Source: Psychroserpens sp041224425 (lineage in GTDB: Bacteria; Bacteroidota; Bacteroidia; Flavobacteriales; Flavobacteriaceae). Taken from it: a stretch of 64,000 bases of DNA. Below, one piece after another: positions 47,188-56,765 of this stretch; the first letter of the stretch is position 1, and each line of letters starts with the position of its first letter. The notes beneath the pieces were generated by a model. It was not told the origin of the DNA, did not search any database, and was given only the letters and a program-made list of their open reading frames with translations. Both the position numbers and the translations under genes were made by a program. The stretch lies in the NCBI RefSeq assembly GCF_041224425.1, contig NZ_JBGFGL010000075.1, positions 124,001-188,000 of the forward strand. Direction: 5' to 3'.

Positions 47188-48117
47188 ATGAAAAAACAAG
47201 ATTTACAACATATAAACGATACTTATTTAGCAAAATGGTTATCAGGTGAACTAACAGATGAGCAGTTAAAAGACTTGGTTTCTGAAGCTGATTACAATGC
47301 CTTTTTAAAATTGCGAAAAGGTGTTGATGCCTATGTTGATTTAAACACTGAAACCGATACTAGTTTTGAAGTCATTCAAAAACGTATTGCCAACACAAAG
47401 GCTACAAAAGTTCGAACACTAGGAGCGAATCGTTGGTGGATTGGTATTGCTGCCTCAATTGTTGTTTTGTTCGGTTTGTTTTATATTTTAAACAATGATG
47501 TCACTCAAATTGAAACCCAATTTGGAGAACAGAAAACCCTTGTTTTGTTAGATGGCTCCGAAGTCATCCTGAATTCCAAATCTACCATACGCTATAATGA
47601 AGCTGATTGGAAAGAAAATAGAGCACTTGAACTAGATGGAGAAGCGTATTTTAAAGTGACCAAAGGTAGTAAGTTTACTGTAAAAACAAATTATGGCACT
47701 GTTGAGGTTTTAGGTACTCAATTTAATGTCAAAACCAATTTAGATTTGTTTGAAGTAGCTTGTTATGAGGGAAAAGTACGTGTCGAGAGTAACAATGAGT
47801 CTGTTATCTTACTTCCAACAAATAATGTTAGACGTATTAATGGTTATGATTTAGAGCAATGGAATGCAGTCGAAACGGATCCAAGTTGGCTAGATGGTGA
47901 AAGTACCTTTAAAAGCGTGCCACTTAAATATGTCATTTCAGCATTGGAATCCCAATACAACGTTACTTTTGATACGACACAAATTGACACCAATATTATC
48001 TATACAGGAGGTTTTCCTAACGATAGTTTGAATATAGCATTGCAAACAGTCTTCAAGACTTTAGATATAACTTATAATGAAAAAGAAAAAGGGGTTATCT
48101 ATTTGAATGTAAAGTGA
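47188..48117 (+). CDS. FecR-family anti-sigma factor
   Basis: A 309-residue inner-membrane anti-sigma factor. The cytoplasmic N-terminus (about 1-85) carries DTYLAKWLSGELTDEQLKDLV; a membrane segment WWIGIAASIVVLFGLFYIL lies at about 88-106. The periplasmic FecR domain has GSEVILNSKSTIRYN and VEVLGTQFNVKTN, and a C-terminal DUF4974-like (STN-related) domain has LKYVISALESQYNVTFD and LNIALQTVFKTLDITY. It binds the ECF sigma until a receptor signal arrives. The stop overlaps the GTG start of the receptor gene (GTGA), so they are translationally coupled. Confidence 0.94.
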   Translation: MKKQDLQHINDTYLAKWLSGELTDEQLKDLVSEADYNAFLKLRKGVDAYVDLNTETDTSFEVIQKRIANTKATKVRTLGANRWWIGIAASIVVLFGLFYILNNDVTQIETQFGEQKTLVLLDGSEVILNSKSTIRYNEADWKENRALELDGEAYFKVTKGSKFTVKTNYGTVEVLGTQFNVKTNLDLFEVACYEGKVRVESNNESVILLPTNNVRRINGYDLEQWNAVETDPSWLDGESTFKSVPLKYVISALESQYNVTFDTTQIDTNIIYTGGFPNDSLNIALQTVFKTLDITYNEKEKGVIYLNVK

Positions 48118-50405
48118 AAAAATTGATTATCTGCTTTATATTATTACCTTATTTGGCCTTTTCGCAAGAAGAGGCTAAATTTTACATTGGCTTCAATAGT
48201 GAGCCGCTTGCTTCAGCTTTTGAAATTATTGAAGACACCTATCACGTTAGATTTTCTTACGAAAACACCTTGGTTTCAGATAAGACCATTACTTTAAAGA
48301 GTGAACAGCGTACTCTTAAGGAATTACTATTTGAGATTGAATCGCTATTTGAAATGTCTTTTGAGGTTTTAGACAACCGCTACATTATCGTCAACAAAAA
48401 CAAAGGTACTCCACATGTGCAAGAACTGGAGCGTATTATCATTACAAGTTATCTTACAAAAGGGATATCTAAACAGAAGGATGCCACTTTTGAAATCAAT
48501 CCTGATTACTTAGGAATTTTACCAGGATTAACAGAGCCAGATGTTTTGGAAAGTGTCCAATTGTTGCCAGGCGTTGTAAGTCCGAATGAAACGGCTTCAG
48601 GATTTTTGGTTAGAGGAGGCAAAACAGATCAAAATCGACTGATTTGGGATGGCATCAATATGTACCACAAAGGACATCTCTTCGGAATGTTGTCGCCCTT
48701 TAATCCCAATGCCACAAAACAAATAACCTTCATAAATAAAGGTTCTCATCCGAGATATGGTGAGCGTGCATCGAGTGTGGTTAACATGTCTACAACAAAA
48801 ACTATTTCAGATTCTTTACAAACACAAATCGGATTTAATGGTATTAACGTAGATGCTTATGTTGAGTCACCAATCATTAAGGAAAAATTAGGTGTACAGG
48901 CTTCTGTTCGGTCAAGTTATACTAATATTTATCAAACCTATACTTTCGATCAGTTGGCTGATAAGGTTTTCAGAAGCACCAAAATTCAAGAGCGTTCAAA
49001 TTCTGATAACGATTTTAGCTTTTTGGATTATAATTTTAAGGTCAACTTCAAACCTAATGAAAAGAATAAGGTTTATGCCAGTGTGATTTCTATCGACAAT
49101 GAATTAGACTATACTGTAAGAGATCAGCAGCAAACCTTTAATGATGTTATGCGTATTAAAAATTCTGGTTACGGATTGGAATGGGAAAAAAATTGGAGTT
49201 CCAGTTTAAAGCAACACACAAGTGCTTTTTTCTCTCAATATGAATTAGATTACAACTATCTCACGTTTGAGAATGATGAGCAAATTTCTGAATTCGAGAA
49301 GCGAAACGTTATTTATGATTCGGGTATTTCAACCGAATTTCAATACCAAATAAATCCGGCTCATGCTTTAGATATAGGATACCAATACGTCTTGAAGGAT
49401 GTTGGCTATATTTTTAAGAATACTGCAAATCTCGAGTTTATCCTCGATCAAGACGACTCAGAAATCCAAACCCATAGCTTTTTTGTCAACTATCATTATA
49501 AGAATCCGCGTCTTTTTGATGTTTCATTTGGTACTCGAGCCACTTATTTTAAGGAATTGGATGCTATAAGGTTAGAGCCTAGATTGGTTCTCTATAAGCA
49601 ACTATTTAAGAATATAAAGCTTCAGCTTTCAGGTGAGATAAAAAATCAGGTCATTAGCGAAATAGATGAAACGATTATCAGTGATTTATCTCTTGAGAAT
49701 AGACTTTGGCGTTTGGCCAATGGCAAGGAGTTTCCAATTATTAATAGCAAACAGGCATCTTTAGGGTTTATATATACCAATGACGGATGGACAATCGATG
49801 CAGATGGTTACTATAAAAAAATGAATAATATTACAGCTTTGTCCTTTGGTTTTTTGAATCCGCAAAACAGCCAATACAACTTAGGTGAACGTGATGTTTT
49901 AGGTTTGGACTTATTTTTAAAAAAGCGCTACAAAAGTTTTAGCTCATGGTTGAGCTATGGTTATAGTTATTCTGAAAGCACATATGAAAACTTAAACAAC
50001 AATAATGCTTTCACCTCAAGATCTAATGTCTTGCATTCGATAAGCTCGTCGGTGAGTTATAAATTATCGAATTTCCAGATTGCTTTAGGTTGGCGTTGGC
50101 AAACAGGAAAGCCATTCACGCCTTCTGTAGTTACTAATGACGGATTTGCATTCAATAATGGAATCAATACGAGGCGCTTGCCAGATTATCATCGTCTGGA
50201 TTTCTCCTCTACCTATTCCTTTAAATTTTCAAGAAACAACAAGCTTAAGGGAAAAGTTGGTATTTCTATTAGAAACATCTACAACCAAGACAATCTTTTA
50301 AGTCGTGAATACTTTGGAAATAACGATTTTGAAAATGATGTAGAACTGATTGATAAGTTTTCTTTGGGATTTACACCTAACTTGATGTTTAGATTGTATT
50401 GGTAA
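48114..50405 (+). CDS. TonB-dependent receptor with STN signalling domain
   Basis: A 763-residue outer-membrane receptor. After a signal peptide (KLIICFILLPYLAFSQ) comes an STN domain (about 22-105, EPLASAFEIIEDTYHVRFSYE), the segment that touches FecR. A plug follows (about 130-240, ELLPGV-like SVQLLPGVVSPNETASGFLVRGG and GERASSVVNMS), then a short 22-strand barrel ending in LMFRLYW. No carboxypeptidase-like domain is present, unlike SusC. The substrate is unknown; signalling receptors usually take siderophores or glycans. It starts at GTG 48114, overlapping fecR. The gene ends in an apparently terminator-free convergent junction with the DUF58 gene. Confidence 0.93.
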   Translation: MKKLIICFILLPYLAFSQEEAKFYIGFNSEPLASAFEIIEDTYHVRFSYENTLVSDKTITLKSEQRTLKELLFEIESLFEMSFEVLDNRYIIVNKNKGTPHVQELERIIITSYLTKGISKQKDATFEINPDYLGILPGLTEPDVLESVQLLPGVVSPNETASGFLVRGGKTDQNRLIWDGINMYHKGHLFGMLSPFNPNATKQITFINKGSHPRYGERASSVVNMSTTKTISDSLQTQIGFNGINVDAYVESPIIKEKLGVQASVRSSYTNIYQTYTFDQLADKVFRSTKIQERSNSDNDFSFLDYNFKVNFKPNEKNKVYASVISIDNELDYTVRDQQQTFNDVMRIKNSGYGLEWEKNWSSSLKQHTSAFFSQYELDYNYLTFENDEQISEFEKRNVIYDSGISTEFQYQINPAHALDIGYQYVLKDVGYIFKNTANLEFILDQDDSEIQTHSFFVNYHYKNPRLFDVSFGTRATYFKELDAIRLEPRLVLYKQLFKNIKLQLSGEIKNQVISEIDETIISDLSLENRLWRLANGKEFPIINSKQASLGFIYTNDGWTIDADGYYKKMNNITALSFGFLNPQNSQYNLGERDVLGLDLFLKKRYKSFSSWLSYGYSYSESTYENLNNNNAFTSRSNVLHSISSSVSYKLSNFQIALGWRWQTGKPFTPSVVTNDGFAFNNGINTRRLPDYHRLDFSSTYSFKFSRNNKLKGKVGISIRNIYNQDNLLSREYFGNNDFENDVELIDKFSLGFTPNLMFRLYW

Positions 50406-50442
50406 GGTCTTTTTACAACGTTTAAAACTTTCAAACGAGAGT

Positions 50443-51774
50443 TTACAACAATCCTCTGGCCTTGATTTCAAGATATTTGTTGATGGTGTCAATGGTTAAG
50501 TCTTCAGGTGATGTTAAAATAGATTGGATGCCATATTTTTGAAGTTCATTGACAATCAGTCGTTTTTCAAAAGCGAATTTTTCAGCAATAACTTTATCGT
50601 AAGCCTGTTGAACCGTTTCGGCTGGATCTTCTATCAAGGATTTTAATTCGGTGTTCTTAAAGAAAATAACAACCAATAAATGGTTTTTGGAAATCCCTTT
50701 TAAATAGGGTAGTTGCCGATGTAAACTATCCAAGGTTTCAAAATTGGTATAGAGCAAAATCAAGCTTCTATTGGTAATATTACGTTTGACGTCAGCATAT
50801 AATCTACTGTAATCACTTTCATGAAAGTTGGTGTTTACATTGTAAAGTGTTTCTAAAATAAGATTCATTTGAGAACTTCGACGTTCGGCAACCACAATGT
50901 TCTCAACCTTTTTTGAGAAGGCAAAAATACCTGCTTTGTCCTGTTTTTTTAAAGCCACATTAGAAATTACTAAAGCCGCATTGATGGCATAATCTAATAA
51001 GGTCAAACCATTAAATGGCATTTTCATTACACGACCCTTATCGATAACCGAATAAACAGGTTGCGATTTCTCATCCTGAAATTGGTTAACCATAAGTTGG
51101 TTTCGTTTAGCGGTAGCTTTCCAGTTGATGGTTCTCAAATCATCACCCAGAACATATTCCTTGATTTGCTCAAACTCCATGGTATGCCCAATTTTCCTGA
51201 TTTTTTTAATACCATATTGTTGCAAATTATTGCTAATGGCCATCAAATCATATTTCCGAAGTTGCATGAAACTAGGATAGGTAGGAATCATCACATTGTC
51301 ATCGTAGCTAAAACGTCGCGCGATAAGTCCGAACACCGAAGTGACATAAATATTGAGTTTGCCAAAATGGTATTCGCCACGTTCTACGGGTCTCAGTTGA
51401 TAAGCGATTTCTGAAATACTCGATGCCTCCAACATGCGTTCAATCTTAAAATCTCGAACCTGGAATTGTTCAGGAATTTCATCGATGATGGTTACATGAA
51501 CCTTAAAGGTGTAAAAATTTTGAATCAATAAGTTGATAGAGTTATCATCTCCATTGGAAAACTTTTCAGGCAAAATCCGTTGTCCCTTAACCCCATTTTT
51601 AGCAGCAAACAAGATGATGGTATCCAAAACTGTTAAGGTTACCAAAAGCAATAGCAAGAGTTTTACGACATTAAATGCCCTAGGAAAAATGAAACTGATA
51701 ACAAACAATACTATTAAAGCAATGCATGCATAAAAGAATCGATTTTGTAAATAAAATGGTTTAAGGCGTTTCAA
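50443..51774 (-). CDS. DUF58 protein (MoxR-associated)
   Basis: A 443-residue membrane-anchored protein: two N-terminal hydrophobic segments (about 13-30 and 36-56) and a cytoplasmic or periplasmic remainder holding the DUF58 motif at about 211-235, LGDDLRTINWKATAKRNQLMV and NQFQDEK, followed by a vWA-like region. DUF58 proteins nearly always accompany MoxR ATPases; the vWA-like fold suggests a chaperone-substrate adaptor, but no activity is established. It is the last gene of the block that starts with spoIIM, 27 bp downstream of moxR. It converges on the TonB-receptor gene. Confidence 0.9.
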   Translation of the reverse strand: MKRLKPFYLQNRFFYACIALIVLFVISFIFPRAFNVVKLLLLLLVTLTVLDTIILFAAKNGVKGQRILPEKFSNGDDNSINLLIQNFYTFKVHVTIIDEIPEQFQVRDFKIERMLEASSISEIAYQLRPVERGEYHFGKLNIYVTSVFGLIARRFSYDDNVMIPTYPSFMQLRKYDLMAISNNLQQYGIKKIRKIGHTMEFEQIKEYVLGDDLRTINWKATAKRNQLMVNQFQDEKSQPVYSVIDKGRVMKMPFNGLTLLDYAINAALVISNVALKKQDKAGIFAFSKKVENIVVAERRSSQMNLILETLYNVNTNFHESDYSRLYADVKRNITNRSLILLYTNFETLDSLHRQLPYLKGISKNHLLVVIFFKNTELKSLIEDPAETVQQAYDKVIAEKFAFEKRLIVNELQKYGIQSILTSPEDLTIDTINKYLEIKARGLL

Positions 51775-51801
51775 CTCTATCTAGTTCTAGTTCGTTAAGG
51801 T

Positions 51802-52893
51802 TTATCTTGGAATTTCTACAGCTTCAATGATTTGTTTAATAATCTGTTTGGTGGTCACACCTTCCATTTCACGTTCAGGCGTTACAATCACACGATGTTG
51901 TAAGACTGGAATGGCAGCTCTTTTAATATCTTCAGGCGTAACAAAATCCCTTCCGTTCATAGCCGCAAACGCCTTACTGGCTTTTAATATCGCTATGGAG
52001 GCTCTAGGCGAAGCACCTAAATACAAAAACGGATTGTTTCTGGTGTTTACAATCATATCAGCAATGTATTTCAACAAATGCGATTCTATGAGTATTTGCT
52101 CAACCAAATTTTGGAAATTACTGATTTGCGATTTGGTTAAATGAGCTTTAATTTGGTCTGTCTTAACAGCACCTTTTAAATGTTGCTCTCGAGTCAAAAT
52201 TTCTATTTCTTCTTCTACATTAGGATAATCAATATCAATTTTGAAAAGGAATCTATCCAATTGGGCTTCAGGCAAGCGATACGTTCCTTCTTGTTCCACT
52301 GGGTTTTGGGTTGCCAGTACAATGAAAGGTAAATCCATCTCAAATTTTTGTCCGTCAATCGTAATCTGACGTTCTTCCATTACTTCAAATAAAGCCGCTT
52401 GAGTTTTGGCAGGCGCTCTGTTGATTTCATCAATAAGAATCATACTGGAAAAAATAGGACCTTCCTTAAATTCAAAATCAGAGGTTTTCATATTAAAGAC
52501 TGACGTTCCTAAAATATCACTAGGCATCAAATCTGGCGTAAACTGAATTCGGCTAAAGCCTATATCTAATGATTTCGCCAATAACTTAGCGGAAATGGTT
52601 TTGGCTACACCTGGAACACCTTCAATTAGCGAGTGACCATTAGCAAGTATGGAAGCAATCAACATATCGATCATTTCCTTTTGGCCAACAATGACCTTAC
52701 TGATTTCTCCTTTAATCAATTCAATACCTTCTTTAAGTTCGGTAAGATCGATACGGTTTTTGAAATTGATGTCCGCTTTGTCTTGAGACTCATTATTAAC
52801 AAGTGCTTCTTCGTTACTCTCTGATGCATCAGACATTTGTTCTGCATTGTTTTCAGGTTGTAAGTCGTCGTTTTGATGTTCTAGATTATCCAT
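51802..52893 (-). CDS. MoxR-family AAA+ ATPase
   Basis: A 363-residue AAA+ ATPase of the MoxR class. Walker A GVPGVAKT lies at 92-99 after an acidic low-complexity N-terminus. Walker B SMILIDEINRAPAKTQAALFEVMEERQ (read in parts), sensor LATQNPVEQEGTYRLPEAQLDRF and the C-terminal lid SPRASIAILKASKAFAA complete the family pattern. MoxR proteins act as chaperones in maturation of protein complexes. The gene is flanked by DUF58 (27 bp) and DUF4350 (2 bp), a standard partnership. The substrates of this module are unknown. The N-terminal 50 acidic residues are unusual but common in flavobacteria. Confidence 0.94.
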   Translation of the reverse strand: MDNLEHQNDDLQPENNAEQMSDASESNEEALVNNESQDKADINFKNRIDLTELKEGIELIKGEISKVIVGQKEMIDMLIASILANGHSLIEGVPGVAKTISAKLLAKSLDIGFSRIQFTPDLMPSDILGTSVFNMKTSDFEFKEGPIFSSMILIDEINRAPAKTQAALFEVMEERQITIDGQKFEMDLPFIVLATQNPVEQEGTYRLPEAQLDRFLFKIDIDYPNVEEEIEILTREQHLKGAVKTDQIKAHLTKSQISNFQNLVEQILIESHLLKYIADMIVNTRNNPFLYLGASPRASIAILKASKAFAAMNGRDFVTPEDIKRAAIPVLQHRVIVTPEREMEGVTTKQIIKQIIEAVEIPR

Positions 52894-52895
52894 AA

Positions 52896-54092
52896 TTATG
52901 AGTTGTAAAAGGCTTCAATTGCTTTGTTCAATCGCAATAAATCTCCTTCATTGCAGGATGTTTTCGATTTAAGAAATGCAATTTGGTTTATTAATTTTTT
53001 GATATCGCTTTGATCCTTACCTGATTTTAAGGTAAGGTTTTTTATAAATTTTTCGTCTAACACTTGTGTGTCTAAATAATAAACACGTCTGATGTATTCT
53101 AGGAAATACGTGATTTTTTTATCTACCAAGTTGTCATGGTCCTTGGTTTCGTAATACAAATTACCAATAGTTTTGGTGAATTCAACGGTTGTATTCCTTA
53201 AAGGTGTAATCACTTTCACAATGCGTTGTCTTCGCTTGGCATTGAATATCATAAAAATCACGGTAGTTAACAAAACTAAATACCAAGCCCAACGCAAAGC
53301 GGGTTGACTTAATATGAACCTCAAAGGTGAATTACTAAGATTTTTTCGCGACTTATTCCTAGAATCAAAATAAATGGTATCATCACTTAAATACGACATC
53401 ACACTAGAAGCGTATTTTTTATTATCCTTTTTAAGTAAATGGTAATTGGTAAATGCAATAGGTTGTAAGTGAAGGTAAAAATACCCTTTTCCCCAAGATG
53501 TTTTAATATAATTGACATATGAGGAGTCGGCAAACTTTTGATAACCTAAAACTGTTGTGTAAAAGGTGTCTATCTTTGAGAAATAAATATTGCTAAGTCC
53601 CTTTTCAATGGTAATGGAATCATTGGCAAATGTCGGATTGGTAAAAGACAATTCAGCTTTACCAGAAAAACTATAATCGTTTTGTGTTTCGATACCCAAA
53701 GAATCCATGAGATTTTCAGGGAAGTAATTGCTAGACATAAAGATATCATTTCCAAAGGAAGCAAAATCCATTAACTCTTGAGCTGAGGTATTGTCAATTT
53801 CCGGAAACTCATCAATAACCATATAAGTTCCTGTAGTCAAATACGTGGTGTCTTCCCAACTGTAGTAATCATCAAAATACTCGTAAGGTGTGGCTCTAAT
53901 CTCTTGAACCTTGCTTTCAGGAAATAACTGATCTAATTCTTCGTAAAATACAAATGTACCATACGGAATTTTATGTGTTTCGTTATAAGTACGTTGCCAG
54001 TTGATTGGTGGAGGTGTTGAAAATTCAACAATAATGATTCCAACAAAAAGTAGTACCAAGATGCCTATGTAAATTTTTAGTGTTTTACTCAT
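52896..54092 (-). CDS. DUF4350 membrane protein
   Basis: A 398-residue protein with an N-terminal membrane helix (LKIYIGILVLLFVGIIIVEF), a long extracytoplasmic domain (about 30-265) and a second membrane helix at about 270-290 (WAWYLVLLTTVIFMIF), ending in a helical tail. The start RTYNETHKIPYGTFVFYEELDQLFP and the DEFPEIDNTSAQELMDFASFG region match DUF4350. Members are uncharacterised but typically neighbour MoxR and DUF4129. It overlaps the DUF4129 gene by 4 bp and precedes moxR by 2 bp. Confidence 0.87.
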   Translation of the reverse strand: MSKTLKIYIGILVLLFVGIIIVEFSTPPPINWQRTYNETHKIPYGTFVFYEELDQLFPESKVQEIRATPYEYFDDYYSWEDTTYLTTGTYMVIDEFPEIDNTSAQELMDFASFGNDIFMSSNYFPENLMDSLGIETQNDYSFSGKAELSFTNPTFANDSITIEKGLSNIYFSKIDTFYTTVLGYQKFADSSYVNYIKTSWGKGYFYLHLQPIAFTNYHLLKKDNKKYASSVMSYLSDDTIYFDSRNKSRKNLSNSPLRFILSQPALRWAWYLVLLTTVIFMIFNAKRRQRIVKVITPLRNTTVEFTKTIGNLYYETKDHDNLVDKKITYFLEYIRRVYYLDTQVLDEKFIKNLTLKSGKDQSDIKKLINQIAFLKSKTSCNEGDLLRLNKAIEAFYNS

Positions 54093-54853
54093 GATTTCAC
54101 CGATTTTAGAAAATGAGTAAAGGCTGTTTTGGCTTTGCTGAATTGGGTTTCATCAATATCAAACTCACCATACCAAATGTAATTGTAGAGATAAGATGTA
54201 TAGGAAAACTTTTCTTTGGTGTCTTCGGAAGCAATTTCATAGTAATAATCACTGTTGGTTTTTTCAACATCATATTCTATGATTTCAGCTTGAGTCAAGG
54301 TCTTTAAAAGCCACAGATAATAATAACGAATGGCCAATCGGAAATTATTCTCACTTTCTGCGGAAGCTATAAGCGACTGGAAATCGGCAACGTGAATGTT
54401 GCTTTCAATATCGGTTACAGGAATAATGCTTTTATCTGAAGACTTTCCGAAGACCCATTTGCCTTCTTTATTCAAAATGGCTTTTACAATAAAGAAAACC
54501 ACTAGAAGAAAAATAGAAATATAAAATAGCTTGAGGATTACGTCAGTGATGTTTGAAGCCTCAGCATCAGAATTCAAATCGAATAAACTCTTGAACAAAT
54601 CTGAAAGCCATTGCTTAAAACGAGTCCACCAACCTGAGTTTTCTGAGGTACGCTCATATATAAATTCATTGCCATTGTATCTGTCCTTGAGGTCTTCAAA
54701 GCTTCTTTTTTCTCTAGGTTCGGTATCGACAAATATAGAATCCTCTGCGTCCTGAGTTGCCAAGATTAAGGTTTTGGCAGATGCAAAATTCATGCTGATT
54801 CCAACAACCAAAAGAATGATATATAAACACTTTTGTCTATTCACCAGATCCAA
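54089..54853 (-). CDS. DUF4129 membrane protein
   Basis: A 254-residue protein with a signal-like N-terminus (CLYIILLVVGISMNFASA), an extracytoplasmic stretch, a single membrane segment at about 112-130 (LFYISIFLLVVFFIVKAIL) and a cytoplasmic C-terminal DUF4129 domain. The domain is marked by ENNFRLAIRYYYLWLLKTLTQ and YLYNYIWYGEFDIDE. DUF4129 proteins are found with MoxR/DUF58 and with transglutaminase-like genes; function is unknown. It overlaps the upstream polytopic protein gene by 17 bp and the DUF4350 gene by 4 bp. Confidence 0.88.
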   Translation of the reverse strand: MDLVNRQKCLYIILLVVGISMNFASAKTLILATQDAEDSIFVDTEPREKRSFEDLKDRYNGNEFIYERTSENSGWWTRFKQWLSDLFKSLFDLNSDAEASNITDVILKLFYISIFLLVVFFIVKAILNKEGKWVFGKSSDKSIIPVTDIESNIHVADFQSLIASAESENNFRLAIRYYYLWLLKTLTQAEIIEYDVEKTNSDYYYEIASEDTKEKFSYTSYLYNYIWYGEFDIDETQFSKAKTAFTHFLKSVKS

Positions 54854-55778
54854 TTAAATCAATATCGCTTTTAGTGTTGATGTTTTCATTGTCTTCCTTT
54901 AAGCTATAAAAAACCACGCCTTGATTCACCTGTACGATGACGTTCAAAAATGTACCGACCAAATAGGTTAGCACAAATATGGCTATCATCATGATAGAAG
55001 CCGATTTATTAATGGCTTGCGGATCTGGATTGACTCCAGATTGGGTTTCGGTTATCAAATCAACAATGAATGCAAAATAGGGTATGAGTGCTACGACATT
55101 TTGGGCAATATAACTCATCAAATAAAAGAGTCCGACACAGCCAACGGCTGCCCAAAACTTAGAACCCATGAGTGTCCACGAATAGCCAAAGCTCTCCCAA
55201 ATACCTTTTCGGTTTTCAATGTATTCAATCAAGGCACCTTGATATAGCAGACTTACAGCGCCAATCACCAAAGGAATCAAAAAAAGTCCGACAATCGTAA
55301 TGGCTAATACAAATGAAGCAATACCTGCAACCAAACCAACTGGAATTACCAATAAGATGCCACAGACCAAAAAGATCAAAATCTTTCCAATATGTGTTTT
55401 ATAAGAATTGATGATATCTGTTGCATTGAAATTTTTACCATCGTGTTTTGTGTACAATTGTAAATATATAGGGATGTAAGAATATGAAATGATAGCCGAA
55501 ATAAGAGCAATCAAAACAAAGGCCAATGCTAGAAACACAAACCAGCCAGCATTGTTGTTTATGTACTCGTCAAAAGCGTTTGTATTGTTGGTTATGATTC
55601 CACCAAAAACGACATCAGTATAGAATTTGCTGAAAAAATAACCGATGACCATCAAGATAAGTATGAAGATACCATTTACGATAAGGTAGTTTTTGAACAG
55701 GTGTTTACCATTTCGTCTTATAAATTGAAATGTATCTTGAAAATAGGCACCAAAGTCTCTTGATTTATAGAGTTGCAT
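54837..55778 (-). CDS. Polytopic membrane protein of the MoxR/SpoIIM block
   Basis: A 313-residue protein with about six membrane segments, including HLFKNYLIVNGIFILILMVIG, WFVFLALAFVLIALISAII, ILIFLVCGILLVIPVGLV and MMIAIFVLTYLVGTFLNVIV. The loops NATDIINSYKTHIGKI and WESFGYSWTLMGSKFWAAVG resemble the repeated loops of polytopic families (DUF975/GDPD membrane type) that are co-encoded with SpoIIM-like proteins, but I cannot name the family with confidence. Its ends overlap spoIIM by 14 bp and DUF4129 by 17 bp, so it is an integral part of the operon. A role as a membrane partner of the complex is inferred from position. Confidence 0.8.
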   Translation of the reverse strand: MQLYKSRDFGAYFQDTFQFIRRNGKHLFKNYLIVNGIFILILMVIGYFFSKFYTDVVFGGIITNNTNAFDEYINNNAGWFVFLALAFVLIALISAIISYSYIPIYLQLYTKHDGKNFNATDIINSYKTHIGKILIFLVCGILLVIPVGLVAGIASFVLAITIVGLFLIPLVIGAVSLLYQGALIEYIENRKGIWESFGYSWTLMGSKFWAAVGCVGLFYLMSYIAQNVVALIPYFAFIVDLITETQSGVNPDPQAINKSASIMMIAIFVLTYLVGTFLNVIVQVNQGVVFYSLKEDNENINTKSDIDLIGSGE

Positions 55779-56742
55779 ACTGCTGTTTTAATTTTCGGTT
55801 AACGATAAAAGGATAAATTAAATAATAGAAAGAAATAAGGCTTAAAGTCACTAAAATGATTCCAACAGACAGCCAATTAGGCATCGTATTGGAATAACGT
55901 GTTACAAATCCTTCCAGAAAACCTGCGGCAATCGTAAAAGGAAAGGTACTGATTAAAATCTTCACACCATTTTTCACACCCATTTTAAAGGAGATGATTC
56001 TAGAAAACGTTTTTGGAAATAAAATACTGGCACCTAGAATAAGTCCTGCAGCACCTTCTATCACAATTGCGAAAATTTCCATAGCGCCATGAATCCAAAT
56101 ACCTCTCACACTTTCCCAAAGAACCCCTTCCTTGTGAAAAAAGTATTGAAACGATCCAACCATAATGCCATTATACAACATCACCAATGCCGTTCCCAAA
56201 CCTCCAAAGACTCCATAAATAAAGGATTGAATTCCAACGTAAAGATTGTTCAATGTGATCCCGATAAAACTTCCCCAATTACTACCACTTTTGTAAACAG
56301 CAACTGGATCACCAGCCTCAATATTCTCTAAAGTTTGATTCACGTATTCGTCACCTAATATCAACCTAACAAAGGAATCATCATAAGCAGCAGAAAGCGC
56401 TCCAATGGCTACAAAACTGAGGAAAATAATAAACGCATACAACACATAACGCCTGTATTCATAGATGATAAGTGGAACTTCCGTTTTCCAAAATTGCACA
56501 AATCGATTACTGTCTTCACGTTTGGTTTTGTAAATTTTTTGAAAAGCCTTGGCCGCGAGGTTGTTTAAATACAGAATTGTTTTACTTTTGGGATAGTAAG
56601 TCTGAGCGTAAGATAAATCATTTACAAGCTGGATATAAAGTGATGCCAATTCATCAGGATTTTTAAGGTGTTTTCCAAAAATTGCCTTTTCGAAATTCAG
56701 CCATTTTTCTTTATTTTGCTTGATAAATGCAACTTCTCTCAT
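55765..56742 (-). CDS. SpoIIM-type stage II sporulation protein M homologue
   Basis: A 325-residue membrane protein of the SpoIIM family in a non-sporulating bacterium. After a helical cytoplasmic N-terminus (about 1-100) come about five to six membrane segments, with conserved LNNLYVGIQSFIYGVFGGLGTALVMLYNGIMVGSF (read in parts) and the IHGAMEIFAIVIEGAAGLILG motif that carries the conserved histidine and glutamate. SpoIIM helps peptidoglycan hydrolysis during engulfment in Bacillus; in this phylum its role is unknown. It is the first gene of the minus-strand block and its start is only 23 bp from the start of the divergent RDD gene. Confidence 0.9.
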   Translation of the reverse strand: MREVAFIKQNKEKWLNFEKAIFGKHLKNPDELASLYIQLVNDLSYAQTYYPKSKTILYLNNLAAKAFQKIYKTKREDSNRFVQFWKTEVPLIIYEYRRYVLYAFIIFLSFVAIGALSAAYDDSFVRLILGDEYVNQTLENIEAGDPVAVYKSGSNWGSFIGITLNNLYVGIQSFIYGVFGGLGTALVMLYNGIMVGSFQYFFHKEGVLWESVRGIWIHGAMEIFAIVIEGAAGLILGASILFPKTFSRIISFKMGVKNGVKILISTFPFTIAAGFLEGFVTRYSNTMPNWLSVGIILVTLSLISFYYLIYPFIVNRKLKQQYATL

Positions 56743-56765
56743 AAGCTTTCAAATTAACACAATTA

